Positions 43,244 through 51,617 of a stretch of 64,000 nt of DNA are shown piece after piece (the first letter of the stretch is position 1; each line of letters starts with the position of its first letter). A model generated the notes under the pieces. The model was not told where the DNA came from, did not search any database, and saw only the letters and a program-made list of their open reading frames with translations. The translations under genes and the position numbers were made by a program. Origin of the DNA: Paenibacillus lutrae (GTDB lineage Bacteria; Bacillota; Bacilli; Paenibacillales; NBRC-103111); NCBI RefSeq assembly GCF_009757775.1, contig NZ_RHLK01000015.1, positions 1 to 64,000 on the forward strand, read 5' to 3'.

Positions 43244-43333
43244 CTTTGTCCGGTTCGTCGCCCGATAGACGTACCCCGTTATGATAATTAACTGCTGCGT
43301 CAGGCCGCGGCACTCCGCTGCCCAAAAGACAAA

Positions 43334-43360
43334 GCTCAAGGGGATCTTGTCCCCTTGAGC
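43334..43360 (-). terminator. Terminator after the first SASP gene
   Basis: GCTCAAGGGG (43334-43343) pairs with CCCCTTGAGC (43351-43360). Confidence 0.8.
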
Positions 43361-43397
43361 TCATATGAAGATTGCCTCTTGCTATTTCAGGTGAGAA

Positions 43398-43622
43398 TTA
43401 GCGGCTTTGACCAGCCAGCTGCTGCTCAGCGATTTGGACCAGGCGGCGAGTGATGTGTCCACCGATAGCACCTGTGTCGCGAGTTGCCATGTAACCGTAG
43501 TAGCCATCTTGAGGAATTTGAATGCCCAGTTCTTGAGCTACCTCATACTTCAATTGATCAAGTGCTTGAGTTGCTTGAGGTACTACCAGTGCATTGCTGT
43601 TACGAGATTGTCCAGTTCCCAT
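43398..43622 (-). CDS. Alpha/beta-type small acid-soluble spore protein (copy 1)
   Basis: 74 aa. It coats spore DNA and protects it from UV and oxidation, and is degraded at germination by Gpr. Family hallmarks: LDQLKYEVAQELGI (containing the EL-x-I-type protease site region), GYMATRDTGAIGGHITRRLVQIAEQQL. AAAGGAG lies 10 nt before the ATG. A sigma-G-type promoter (43682-43710) precedes it. It is almost identical to the copy at 57385-57612. Confidence 0.96.
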   Translation of the reverse strand: MGTGQSRNSNALVVPQATQALDQLKYEVAQELGIQIPQDGYYGYMATRDTGAIGGHITRRLVQIAEQQLAGQSR

Positions 43623-43681
43623 TGGGATCAGACTCCTTTCAGTCAGCTAAGTTTCGTGATGTATTTGCAAGCTTGCAAGAA

Positions 43682-43710
43682 TAGTATGTGACGGTTACAA
43701 ATTTCTATAC
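43682..43710 (-). promoter_or_regulatory. Sigma-G-type promoter of SASP copy 1
   Basis: GTATA (-35, 43706-43710) and CATACTA (-10, 43682-43688) with 17-bp spacing on the minus strand; CATACTA fits the sigma-G -10. Confidence 0.65.
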
Positions 43711-43749
43711 GCATCTATAACAAAAAACTTTGAAAGCAGGTGATTTTCA

Positions 43750-43938
43750 ATGAGTCGCGGATTTGGACTGCTGTTTGCCGTCATCGGCACGATCCTGTTG
43801 GCAGGAATCAGCTTCGCTATTTCTACACGCGAACCGCTGCTTGTCCTTTTGTTTATCGTGTTGTCGATAGGATTTATGGGCTTTGGCTTTGTCACCAAAG
43901 CAAAAATGCGCCGCAAGCGGGAAACTTCGGGAAAATAA
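43750..43938 (+). CDS. Small two-segment membrane protein (DUF5325/YlaF-like)
   Basis: 62 aa. Two hydrophobic segments, FGLLFAVIGTILLAGISFAI and LLVLLFIVLSIGFMGFGFV, followed by a basic tail (KAKMRRKRETSGK). Resembles B. subtilis YlaF in size and layout. AGGTG lies about 8 nt before the ATG. Function unknown. A strong terminator follows. Confidence 0.72.
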   Translation: MSRGFGLLFAVIGTILLAGISFAISTREPLLVLLFIVLSIGFMGFGFVTKAKMRRKRETSGK

Positions 43939-43946
43939 TTTCCCAG

Positions 43947-43969
43947 AGCGCCCGTGCGGCGCTTTTTTT
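43947..43969 (+). terminator. Terminator after the YlaF-like gene
   Basis: AGCGCC (43947-43952) pairs with GGCGCT (43958-43963), then U7. Confidence 0.85.
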
Positions 43970-43993
43970 ATACCGGTATAAAAGGAACGGCTT

Positions 43994-44983
43994 CTAAGGC
44001 TGAACAATTCCCATCTTTTCTTTCACTTCGCGTACCGTCGCAGATGCCAGCTCGGTTGCTTCCTGCGCCCCTTTGCGAAGCACCTCGTACAGCTCTCCCG
44101 ATTCACGGATTTCGCGGTAACGGGTCTGAATAGGCTCAAGCTGAGCGACGACGACTTCAGCCAGGTCCTTCTTAAACGTTCCGTAGCCTTGTCCGCCTTC
44201 GTATTTGGCTTCCACCTGCGCCACGGTAAGTTCCGAACACTGGGTATAGATGCTGATAAGATTGCTGATTTCAGGCTTGTTCTGCGGGTCATACTTCACC
44301 TCGCGGCCGGAGTCCGTGACCGCGCGGCTGAATTTCTTGCGGATCACATCCGGCTCATCGAGCATCGCGATAAAACTGCCGGGATTCGGGCTGCTCTTGC
44401 TCATTTTCTTGGAGGCATCGTCAAGACCCATAATTCGGGCGCCTACTTCCGGAATATACGGCTGCGGAATCGTGAACGTATCGCCGAACCGTTTATTGAA
44501 GCGCAGTGCGAGATCGCGGGTCAGCTCCAGATGCTGCTTCTGGTCATCCCCTACCGGAATCAGATCGGCATTATACAGAAGAATATCCGCCGCCATCAGA
44601 GACGGATACGTAAACAGACCGACGCCGATCGAATCTTTTCCTGCGGACTTATCTTTGAACTGGGTCATCCGCTCCAGCTCACCCATATAGGTCAGTGTCG
44701 TCAGCAACCATCCCAGCTCCGCATGTTCTTTGACAGAGGATTGGAGAAAGATACTTGCTTTGGACGGATCAATTCCTGCCGCCAGATACAGCGCGGCAAC
44801 CGATTCGGTCTGCTCTTTGAGAGCAGCCGGCTCCTGAGGGACTGTGAGAGCATGAAGATTCGCCACCATAAAATAACACTTATGCTCGTCTTGGAGCTTC
44901 ACATAGTTGCGCAGCGCACCGATATAGTTGCCCAGTGTTAATCTGCCGCTCGACTGCATGCCGGAAAGTACTCTTTTCATCAA
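43994..44983 (-). CDS. trpS: Tryptophan--tRNA ligase
   Basis: 329 aa, class I aminoacyl-tRNA synthetase, dimeric TrpRS type. Attaches Trp to tRNA-Trp using ATP. The HIGH-type motif lies in SGMQSSGRLTLGNYIGALRN and the KMSKS motif in DDASKKMSKSSPNPG near residue 195. Length is normal. It is preceded by a Trp-specific T-box leader and promoter, so expression should rise when tRNA-Trp is uncharged. Confidence 0.97.
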   Translation of the reverse strand: MMKRVLSGMQSSGRLTLGNYIGALRNYVKLQDEHKCYFMVANLHALTVPQEPAALKEQTESVAALYLAAGIDPSKASIFLQSSVKEHAELGWLLTTLTYMGELERMTQFKDKSAGKDSIGVGLFTYPSLMAADILLYNADLIPVGDDQKQHLELTRDLALRFNKRFGDTFTIPQPYIPEVGARIMGLDDASKKMSKSSPNPGSFIAMLDEPDVIRKKFSRAVTDSGREVKYDPQNKPEISNLISIYTQCSELTVAQVEAKYEGGQGYGTFKKDLAEVVVAQLEPIQTRYREIRESGELYEVLRKGAQEATELASATVREVKEKMGIVQP

Positions 44984-45034
44984 TAAACCCTCCTTGAATG
45001 TTGTAAAATTAAAAAACTTGAACGAATTGAACGC

Positions 45035-45356
45035 AAAAAAGGCCTCTCGTCGAAGGGACGAAAGACCGCGGTGCCACCCTTATTTGCTTAAATCCGCAGA
45101 ACTCACGCACAGCGCGCTGCAGAACTAAGCCTTCGGCTCCGATAACGGGGAGCGGCCGTTCCATATACCGGGAAGTGCTGCGGCTTACCTGATCCGCTGA
45201 TGGACTGTGAGAGTCCCGCTTCCGTTCCACTTCAAGCTCGGGGATCCATTCGGTACTACCTTGTTCCACCGGTTCGCACCATCCACCGGCTCTCTGGAAG
45301 AACAGCTGCAGCCTACTTGTTCCCGTCCTCGCCTTTACTAAAGTACCTGTTAATTT
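45035..45356 (-). ncRNA. T-box riboswitch, Trp specifier, upstream of trpS
   Basis: About 320 nt. Contains the T-box AAGGGTGGCACCGCGG (45066-45081), Stem I elements AGTA, AGAGAG and distal loop GGTGGATGGTGC, and a GAA-TGG-A specifier loop whose codon UGG (45246-45248) is Trp. The UGGC bulge matches the G discriminator of tRNA-Trp. The competing terminator is 45041-45051/45057-45067 followed by U6. Confidence 0.93.
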
Positions 45357-45362
45357 TAGTTT

Positions 45363-45390
45363 ATTATACCCCGTTTGAGCGGGATGTCAA
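45363..45390 (-). promoter_or_regulatory. trpS promoter
   Basis: TTGACA (45385-45390) and TATAAT (45363-45368), both perfect, 16-bp spacer. Confidence 0.85.
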
Positions 45391-45448
45391 TGCCGTCTTC
45401 TCAGGCTGCATCTCTGCTCGATCAACGTGGACAGCCTGCCTGAGGCAG

Positions 45449-45478
45449 AAAAAAGTCCGGCCGTTAACGGCCGGACTT
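45449..45478 (-). terminator. Terminator after the YjcZ-type gene
   Basis: A perfect palindromic stem AAGTCCGGCCGTT/AACGGCCGGACTT (45453-45478), U6 on the minus strand. Confidence 0.85.
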
Positions 45479-45502
45479 CTTCTTCGGCTCACGCGGGCAA
45501 GA

Positions 45503-45643
45503 TTAGCAAAGGAATGCGCGGCTAATAATAACAAGCAGAATGAACAGAACTAGAATAGCGCCTACCCCTGTACCTGCACCATAACCTGGAGTGATGCAAC
45601 ACGCATTATTGCCCCCGCCTGGATATCCTCCAACATAACTCAT
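45503..45643 (-). CDS. YjcZ-family tiny spore membrane protein
   Basis: 46 aa. The N-terminal MSYVGGYPGGGNNACC is Gly-rich, and the C-terminal VGAILVLFILLVIISRAFLC is one hydrophobic span ending in Cys. This is the tiny TM/YjcZ family of sporulating bacilli, some of which (for example SscA) affect spore coat assembly. AAAGGGGA lies upstream of ATG 45643. Too short for ordinary ORF cut-offs. Confidence 0.85.
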   Translation of the reverse strand: MSYVGGYPGGGNNACCITPGYGAGTGVGAILVLFILLVIISRAFLC

Positions 45644-45982
45644 CGTGCATTTCCCCTTTCGGTGAAAGTTTTGTCTTTCGGTATACTATATGTCCCCAAT
45701 TAGAATCGGTCTGGATGAATGTCATGGAGTTACGCCTGTCCTGCACAAAAAGGCCCGAGGAACAAGCCTACTTTTCGCCAGGTTGGAAGAAAGCGGCGGA
45801 TGCTCTATTTTCCAGGAGCTTGCCCACATGCCGTTTACGACAAGCATTCCTCTCCCTTTATGACCTACATCGTTTCATGATAGGTTTGTTTTTTGACCTG
45901 TGCAAAAAAGCCCGATCCGTCCGGATGGACTGAAGCAGGCTCAGGAACAGAACAGGCTATTCAACGGGGTCGGACAGGCAGA
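45644..45982. other. Gene-free stretch upstream of the YjcZ-type gene
   Basis: 339 bp. I see no supported ORF, repeat or terminator apart from the start region of the tiny spore gene. Confidence 0.5.
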
Positions 45983-46846
45983 TTAACTGCCGCTTGAAAG
46001 CGTAAGGACAGTAAGCTCCGGGCGGCACCAGAACCGGACCGGATGAAGCGTCATCCCGATGCCGCGGTTCGTGTATACATGCAGCTTGCCCCCGCCGAGC
46101 TTGTAGAGACCATCGACATATTTCTTGCCGTGCATCGGGGTTGTCAGCGCGCCGTAGAACGGCAGCCTGACCTGGCCGCCGTGGCTGTGCCCGGATAATT
46201 GAAGATCGACAGGCCTCTCCAGAGCGATATCGGCAAAATCAGGCGCGTGAGACAGAAGCAGCACGAACTCCTGACCCGTTGTGCCTTGCAAAGCACGGTC
46301 AAGCTCCGGGCGGCCTTCCCACATATCATCAACTCCCGCCACGCGGATCTGGGATTTCCCTTGCACGACCGGTACGGAACGGTTTGTAAGAAGCTCAAAC
46401 CCGGCGGACTGGAATACTTTCTCCGTCTCACGGGGCGACTCGTAATAATCATGATTACCAAGTACCGCGAACTTGCCCAGCGGGGCTTTCAAGCTGGCGA
46501 GAGCCGCCGTGACCCGGGCTTTATCATACACACGGTAATCGTATAAATCGCCGGTAAAACAGATGAGGTCGGGATTCAAACTTTGAATCCGCTCCATCAG
46601 CTGAGGCAGCTCATCCGGCGACAAGTAAGGGCCGATATGGACGTCGCTGAAATGAACGATCCTCATCCCGTCGAATGCTTTAGGCAGACGGCTCATTCTC
46701 AGCGGGACATGCGTCGTTCGTATCCATTTCGGCTCGGCAAACCTGGCATAGCCATAAGAAGCGAAGGGCGCCGCGAGAAAAGCGCCGACCACTATTTTGC
46801 CTTTGCCCAGAAAAGCTCTCCGCGTCATCTTCAGATTAGGATCCAT
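45983..46846 (-). CDS. Tat-type metallophosphoesterase (YkuE-like)
   Basis: 287 aa. The N-terminus MTRRAFLGKGKIVVGAFLAAP is a twin-arginine signal, as in B. subtilis YkuE, which is Tat-exported and wall-bound. The calcineurin-type metal site is present: IVHFSDVHIGPY, CFTGDLYDYR, VLGNHDYYES and LQLSGHSHGGQ. The substrate is unknown; phosphodiester bonds such as lipid or UDP-sugar precursors are family possibilities. GGAGAGAG upstream of the ATG. Confidence 0.9.
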   Translation of the reverse strand: MDPNLKMTRRAFLGKGKIVVGAFLAAPFASYGYARFAEPKWIRTTHVPLRMSRLPKAFDGMRIVHFSDVHIGPYLSPDELPQLMERIQSLNPDLICFTGDLYDYRVYDKARVTAALASLKAPLGKFAVLGNHDYYESPRETEKVFQSAGFELLTNRSVPVVQGKSQIRVAGVDDMWEGRPELDRALQGTTGQEFVLLLSHAPDFADIALERPVDLQLSGHSHGGQVRLPFYGALTTPMHGKKYVDGLYKLGGGKLHVYTNRGIGMTLHPVRFWCRPELTVLTLSSGS

Positions 46847-46952
46847 CGGTTCACTCTCTCCACCACTCTATTTTCTCCTGATTTTAACATGGGGGCACTT
46901 CATAAAACAAAAGTAAACGGTTCCACCGATCCTCAAATTTGGAAAATACAGG

Positions 46953-46982
46953 TTGACAGTATGTGCTTAATTCCGATATTGT
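46953..46982 (+). promoter_or_regulatory. Promoter of the YtrA-type operon
   Basis: Perfect TTGACA (46953-46958) and TATTGT (46977-46982), 18-bp spacer. Confidence 0.7.
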
Positions 46983-46986
46983 ACTA

Positions 46987-47011
46987 AGTGTACTACATCG
47001 AATAATACACA
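46987..47011 (+). promoter_or_regulatory. YtrA-type operator (AGTGTA-N13-TACAC)
   Basis: AGTGTA (46987-46992), 13 bp, TACACA (47006-47011). The Bacillus YtrA operator is AGTGTA-N13-TACACT, so only the last base differs. It lies right after the -10 element, as expected for repression. Confidence 0.75.
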
Positions 47012-47111
47012 CTAAATGATTCATGCACGATGTAATCCGCCACTCTGGCACCGCTCTATAAGAATTAAATGAACTCACCTATCTCGCCGCAAAAAGAGGT
47101 GCAGCCTTGCT

Positions 47112-47492
47112 ATGCTCAAAATTAATGAACGAAGTGAAGCTCCCATCTACGAACAAATCGTTCAGGGGATGAAAGAACTCATTCTTAAGGGTGCTCTCCA
47201 GCCTGGCGACAAACTTCCTTCCGTCCGGGAGATGTCCGCTACTCTGCTCGTTAATCCCAACACCGTCGCCAAAGCTTATCAGGAACTTGAGCGCTATGGA
47301 ATTATTCAAACTTTACGCGGCAAAGGCACTTTCGTCGCCGAAACATCAGCAGCTCCGGGAATGGAGAAGGAACGTCTTGAAAGGCTTCGCCATTCTTTTC
47401 ATCAGCTGCTCGTAGAAGCCGGTTTCCTCGGAATAGGACCTGAGCAGCTCCAGGCATGGATAGACGAATTTCACAAAGAAATAAAGGAGTGA
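47112..47492 (+). CDS. ytrA: GntR-family regulator, YtrA subfamily
   Basis: 126 aa. The winged helix occupies most of the protein: PIYEQIVQGMKELILKGALQPGDKLPSVREMSATLLVNPNTVAKAYQELERYG, then the wing GKGTFVAE, and a short C-terminal helical dimerisation tail, which defines the YtrA subfamily. It precedes its ABC transporter genes (5-bp gap) and has an operator upstream, so autoregulation is likely. In Bacillus, YtrA responds to cell-wall antibiotics; the signal here is inference. Confidence 0.9.
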   Translation: MLKINERSEAPIYEQIVQGMKELILKGALQPGDKLPSVREMSATLLVNPNTVAKAYQELERYGIIQTLRGKGTFVAETSAAPGMEKERLERLRHSFHQLLVEAGFLGIGPEQLQAWIDEFHKEIKE

Positions 47493-47497
47493 GGGAA

Positions 47498-48385
47498 ATG
47501 CTGAGCGTTAACTCGATTAGTAAAAGAATTGACGGAGAACCTGTGCTGCGCAACATTTCATTCGATTTGGGCCCGGGACGTATCGCCGCTCTGATCGGCC
47601 GCAATGGTGCCGGTAAAACGACGCTGCTAAGGACTCTGATCGGGATCCTGGATCCCGATCAGGGCGAGATCACGTGGAAAGGATTGTCGGTACAAGCCTT
47701 CCCGCAAACCAGGCAGGAAATCGTATATGTACCGGATTCGTTATCCATGCTAAACAGCTATACCGCACTGGAATGCGCCAAGCTTTACCGGCTGTCCTAT
47801 CCCGGATTCGACGAGGTACATTTCAGCACACAGCTGAGAAGGTTTAACCTGCCCGAGGGCAAGAAGATCCGTTCATTCTCTAAAGGCATGAAAGCGTTAG
47901 TCGGTATCCTGCTCGCTTTCTCTGCACGCGCCAACCTGATTCTGCTCGATGAACCCACTAATGGACTGGATCCGATTATCCGTAAGCAAATACTGTCTTA
48001 CATGATGGAAGAAGTATCCGAGTCCGGTGTTTCTCTTCTGATCTCTTCTCACCAGCTTCATGAGCTGGAACGTATTTCGGATACCGTCATCATGATCCGG
48101 GAAGGACAACTCGCTTCCATTTCTTCACTGGATGGAGCCAAACAAACCCTTCACAAGCTGCAGATCGTATTTAACGGAGAAGCCCCCGCAGATTTGCTCA
48201 ATCTGCCTCATATCCGCGTAGTCCAGCATATCGTACGAGTCTATACCCTCCTGTTACAAGACGATACTCAGGAAATCCTGCACCTGCTGGAAGAGCAGAA
48301 ACCGCTTCTGCTGGAGCAGATAAGCATAGAACTGGATGACGTATTTGATTACCACCTAAGAGGAGATGACGAATATGTTTCCTAA
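47498..48385 (+). CDS. ABC transporter ATP-binding protein
   Basis: 295 aa. One nucleotide-binding domain: Walker A GRNGAGKTT near residue 40, a degenerate signature loop SFSKGMKALVGI near 130, and Walker B ILLDEPTNGLDP near 150. A 70-residue C-terminal extension follows. GGAG sets ATG 47498. It overlaps the permease gene, and the ytrA gene ends 5 bp upstream, so this is a three-gene operon of the YtrA type. Substrate unknown; an antibiotic or peptide exporter or lipid-II protection role is typical. Confidence 0.92.
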   Translation: MLSVNSISKRIDGEPVLRNISFDLGPGRIAALIGRNGAGKTTLLRTLIGILDPDQGEITWKGLSVQAFPQTRQEIVYVPDSLSMLNSYTALECAKLYRLSYPGFDEVHFSTQLRRFNLPEGKKIRSFSKGMKALVGILLAFSARANLILLDEPTNGLDPIIRKQILSYMMEEVSESGVSLLISSHQLHELERISDTVIMIREGQLASISSLDGAKQTLHKLQIVFNGEAPADLLNLPHIRVVQHIVRVYTLLLQDDTQEILHLLEEQKPLLLEQISIELDDVFDYHLRGDDEYVS

Positions 48386-49415
48386 AGCATTATGGTATAA
48401 AGAATACAGGCAGGCCAAAGTGCTTCTGTGGCTCATGCCAATAGCCGGAATACTGTGTCTGACATTTTCCCGTTATATGAATATTTACTCCATGTCAGCT
48501 GAACAGATAGAGGGCTACAGACTTGAATTCTTACAACACAATTTCACCTCCTGGCTGTTCTATAATCCGTTTGAAGATTTCATTGCTTACCGCGTCGCAC
48601 TGTCCGTCCTTGCTCTTGGCACAGGCGTAATGCTAATCGGCATGGAGCGATGGAGCGGACAGCAAGATTTATCGTTTTCTCTCCCGTTTAGAAGATCCCA
48701 AATTTTCTGGGTAAAATGGTCCATCGGCATCCTATTCCTCACCGGCACTGTACTTTTTTCCACAGCAGCCGATATGGGCGTCATATTCTTTTCACCGCTG
48801 CGCGAATTCCTCATCTTAGAAATTCATCTGAACGAAATGGCCCAGGCAATTTTGGCGGTATGCGCCTGGTACACACTGGTACTGCTCATTGGAACGATAA
48901 CAGGAGGAGTCCTCTCCCAGCTTGGGTTATCCTTACTGGCGAGCATTTTCCCGTTATCTCTATCCATGCTGGGGAGTTCGGTCCCGGCCGGTCCGGTTTT
49001 TGATTTCTCTTTCACCGAAAAATATGAGGACTTCCTGGCAATCCTAAATCCGGCCTATTTCTTGCTTTCCCCTTATGATCAAGAACCGGAATCTATGATG
49101 AATCTGATAATCCCTGCGGTATATCTGCTCTTGTTCGCGAGCTTGGCTTCATATGCCTACCAGCACAGTAAATCCGAATATGACGGACAAGCCCTTATTT
49201 TCCCCAGACTTCGTCCTATATTCAGCTGGGGACTCATCATTTGCTCTGCCTTACTCTCAGGCGCTTTAATAAAACTCTATAATTGGGAGGGCTACCAAGC
49301 GTCGTTTCAGTCAGGAACTTTGTTCTATTCTTATTACTTTGCTTTCCTGGCGGGAGGAACACTGGCCTATCTTATGACCCGATTACTCAGAAATAAAAAG
49401 ATCAAAATCATTTGA
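48375..49415 (+). CDS. ABC transporter permease
   Basis: 346 aa with about eight hydrophobic segments, starting MFPKALWYKEYRQAKVLLWLMPIAG. No periplasmic domain of note. It overlaps the ATPase gene by 11 bp (ATG 48375; the ATG at 48366 abuts the SD AGAGGAG). It forms the membrane part of the ABC unit with the preceding gene. Function as inferred from the YtrA-type context. A terminator follows. Confidence 0.87.
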   Translation: MFPKALWYKEYRQAKVLLWLMPIAGILCLTFSRYMNIYSMSAEQIEGYRLEFLQHNFTSWLFYNPFEDFIAYRVALSVLALGTGVMLIGMERWSGQQDLSFSLPFRRSQIFWVKWSIGILFLTGTVLFSTAADMGVIFFSPLREFLILEIHLNEMAQAILAVCAWYTLVLLIGTITGGVLSQLGLSLLASIFPLSLSMLGSSVPAGPVFDFSFTEKYEDFLAILNPAYFLLSPYDQEPESMMNLIIPAVYLLLFASLASYAYQHSKSEYDGQALIFPRLRPIFSWGLIICSALLSGALIKLYNWEGYQASFQSGTLFYSYYFAFLAGGTLAYLMTRLLRNKKIKII

Positions 49416-49445
49416 TGCCGCAGCCTCAGGAGCGTTATAAAGAGG

Positions 49446-49480
49446 AGGAGCCCGGCCGCGAATATCGCGGCCGGGCTCCT
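49446..49480 (+). terminator. Terminator of the YtrA-type operon
   Basis: AGGAGCCCGGCCGCGA (49446-49461) pairs with TCGCGGCCGGGCTCCT (49465-49480). Confidence 0.88.
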
Positions 49481-50034
49481 ATTGTTGTTTGTGCGTAGCA
49501 TTACAAGCGGTACAAAACACAGCTTGTATGTATCCTGTTTTCCTTTAACGGACCTACCATTTGCTGATAACCTGCGTTAAAGAATATCCCATTGCCGTTT
49601 CTATATAGAAAAATGAAGACGTATGTTTAAATTCGTGTTGATATGTCCTATAGAAGGCGTTCAGAAACGGCCTTATTTACTAGTTCCTGTTGACCATGAA
49701 TAAGCGATGACCAATCTAGTGTTCTCCTAAAACAATGAAAGCCCTACCTCTCTTTCATCCTTGCGGCTCCGATGACCGCGCCAGTGTGAATCAAGTAACA
49801 CGGTTTTACAAATTCTTAGGGTTAGTTGGAATTTGAATAGGTGGAGGAGTAATATTCATAAAAGAGGAACTAAAATGGGGTAATCAAGTACAAGATATTA
49901 TTATATCATAACTGTTTATCTTTTATCAAGTTTAATTTTCCGACAGGGTGCTGCATCCGCTTCTGCACCCGATTTAAACGAATATGGTTGTACTGCTGAG
50001 CGAGTATGCAGGTAAGACTCACTGCTGCCCCAAA
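49481..50034. other. Gene-free stretch
   Basis: About 550 bp, AT-rich toward the right. No supported gene. A GGTGGAGGAG run near 49842 is followed only by non-start codons and a short frame, so I treat it as decayed or non-coding. Confidence 0.5.
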
Positions 50035-50070
50035 TCAAAAGAGCCAGCATCCTCATAGGAACTGGCTCTT
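50035..50070 (-). terminator. Terminator after the AI-2E family gene
   Basis: AAGAGCCAG (50039-50047) pairs with CTGGCTCTT (50062-50070), T-rich on the minus strand. Confidence 0.8.
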
Positions 50071-50109
50071 CTTGTATATCGTACGGATAAAACCAGGCGG
50101 GCGGAACAA

Positions 50110-51168
50110 TCACACCACTGGCTTTGTTTTTACTGGGGTATCACTATCATTATCACGTGTAACAGCCGTTACATCGAGCAGGAACATGAAAATCGGGATA
50201 CCGATAATTAGCCCCCACACACCCATAAAGTGCTCCGAGAAAATCAGCACGATAAACGTGTAGAATACGGGGAGATTTGTTTTAGCCGACATAAGCTTAG
50301 GATTCAGCATATAGCTCTCAAGCGCATGAAGAACGGCGATCATGATGAGCACATACACGACCATCATAATGCCCCCGATGCTGTATGCGATCGTACACAG
50401 CGGAATAAGAGAAATCAGAACACCCGCCACAGGAATCAGGCCCAGCAGGAAGATCATGATTCCGAGTCCGATTAATTGCGGGAAACCCATGATCCACAGA
50501 GCGATCACAGATAAAATGCCATTGACGAGAGCAATAATAAACTGGGCTTCCAGCACCTTACCGAACGATTGAACGAAACGGCTTCCGAAAAAGGCAACTT
50601 CTTCGTAAAAAGGAGCAATCTTGCTTTGTTTAAAACGTGCCGTGAACCGGATAATTCTCGGTTTCTCCAGCAGGAAGAACAAGCTCAGCATCAGCGCGAT
50701 AAATAACTGCATGAGCACTTTACCGATATCCGTCACTGATTTGAATACGAACCCGAATCCTTGATTCATGTACTTGGATATCTCGGACTGTTCCACATAA
50801 GGCTTCACAAGATTCACGATGTAGCTGAGCACTTCATTATCTTGCGGCTGTGTATAAAAATCATATAGCTGACTGACCACTTGCGATACCTGATTAGCAA
50901 CAACCGGAAAATAACGATACACGGCTACAACTAGAACAGATAGAAACACCACGTACGAGACTACAACAATCCACCTTCGGTCCACTCTTACAAAACGATT
51001 AAGCCGTGAGGACACGAAAGTCTGCAGACGATCCATCAGGAATGCGAAGATGAATGTCAATAGAATAAGATTGATCATGCTCCGCATCAAATAAAGAATG
51101 ACCGCGAGCAGGGCAAAAATCAAAATTCTTCTGAAACCTTTGCTTTGAAAGAAGTCTTTTGTAAACAT
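50110..51168 (-). CDS. AI-2E family transporter/permease
   Basis: 352 aa with eight hydrophobic segments: two at the N-terminus, then a long helical loop, then a cluster of six. Family segments include ALWIMGFPQLIGLGIMIFLLGLIPVAGVLIS and FSEHFMGVWGLIIGIPIFMFLLDV. The family was named for AI-2 export but includes Na+/H+ antiporters and unknowns, so the substrate is open. TTTGAAAGAAG stretch upstream gives a weak ribosome site. Monocistronic with a terminator. Confidence 0.88.
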   Translation of the reverse strand: MFTKDFFQSKGFRRILIFALLAVILYLMRSMINLILLTFIFAFLMDRLQTFVSSRLNRFVRVDRRWIVVVSYVVFLSVLVVAVYRYFPVVANQVSQVVSQLYDFYTQPQDNEVLSYIVNLVKPYVEQSEISKYMNQGFGFVFKSVTDIGKVLMQLFIALMLSLFFLLEKPRIIRFTARFKQSKIAPFYEEVAFFGSRFVQSFGKVLEAQFIIALVNGILSVIALWIMGFPQLIGLGIMIFLLGLIPVAGVLISLIPLCTIAYSIGGIMMVVYVLIMIAVLHALESYMLNPKLMSAKTNLPVFYTFIVLIFSEHFMGVWGLIIGIPIFMFLLDVTAVTRDNDSDTPVKTKPVV

Positions 51169-51370
51169 ATACCGGGGTGCTCTCCTATCTTCACAAACTC
51201 ATGGGTCTGACAGCCCATATCTATTCACCTTTACTATATAGTATAACGAATAGTTTCGGATATAGTTCCGTTTATTTTATCATCTTTTTCTATAGAACCG
51301 CAAAATTTTCCAACGACACAACAAGCCCTCACCTATTATGATAAACATAGAACAGAGGAGGATCGTACTC

Positions 51371-51487
51371 ATGCAGAACTGGCTTACATCGCTCCGCAAA
51401 CTGCTGCAGAACGGTTGGATCTGCGTTTCGATAACGGCAGGCGCTTTCGCAGGCAGTATCGCCTGGTTGTTCTACATGCGTTTTTAA
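51371..51487 (+). CDS. Small membrane peptide (38 aa)
   Basis: Reads MQNWLTSLRKLLQNGW, then ICVSITAGAFAGSIAWLFYM. Basic-amphipathic first half and one hydrophobic span. AGAGGAGG sits 8 nt before ATG 51371, a near-ideal site, which is the main evidence. No family recognised. Confidence 0.6.
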   Translation: MQNWLTSLRKLLQNGWICVSITAGAFAGSIAWLFYMRF

Positions 51488-51537
51488 TAGCTTAGGGCAG
51501 CAGACTGCAATCCATACCTGTGCAGGTCATACAAAGC

Positions 51538-51589
51538 AAAAAAAGGCATACCTGGAAGCAGCCAAATCGGTGCTGATGGTAGGCCTTTT
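51538..51589 (-). terminator. Terminator of the stalk-domain gene
   Basis: AAAAGGC (51541-51547) and GCCTTTT (51583-51589) with inner ATACC/GGTA pairing; U7 on the minus strand. Confidence 0.75.
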
Positions 51590-51617
51590 CTATTTCTCTA
51601 TTCATTATCAAAGGCGC

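Noticed and set aside
49842-49910. GGTGGAGGAG followed by a short frame (KEELKWGNQVQD...)
   Set aside because: No start codon lies at a suitable distance (only ATA, with in-frame stops upstream), so I do not call a gene.
49916-50113. 65-aa minus-strand frame beginning MIVPPAWFY
   Set aside because: It crosses the AI-2E terminator and lacks a ribosome site; its composition is not protein-like.
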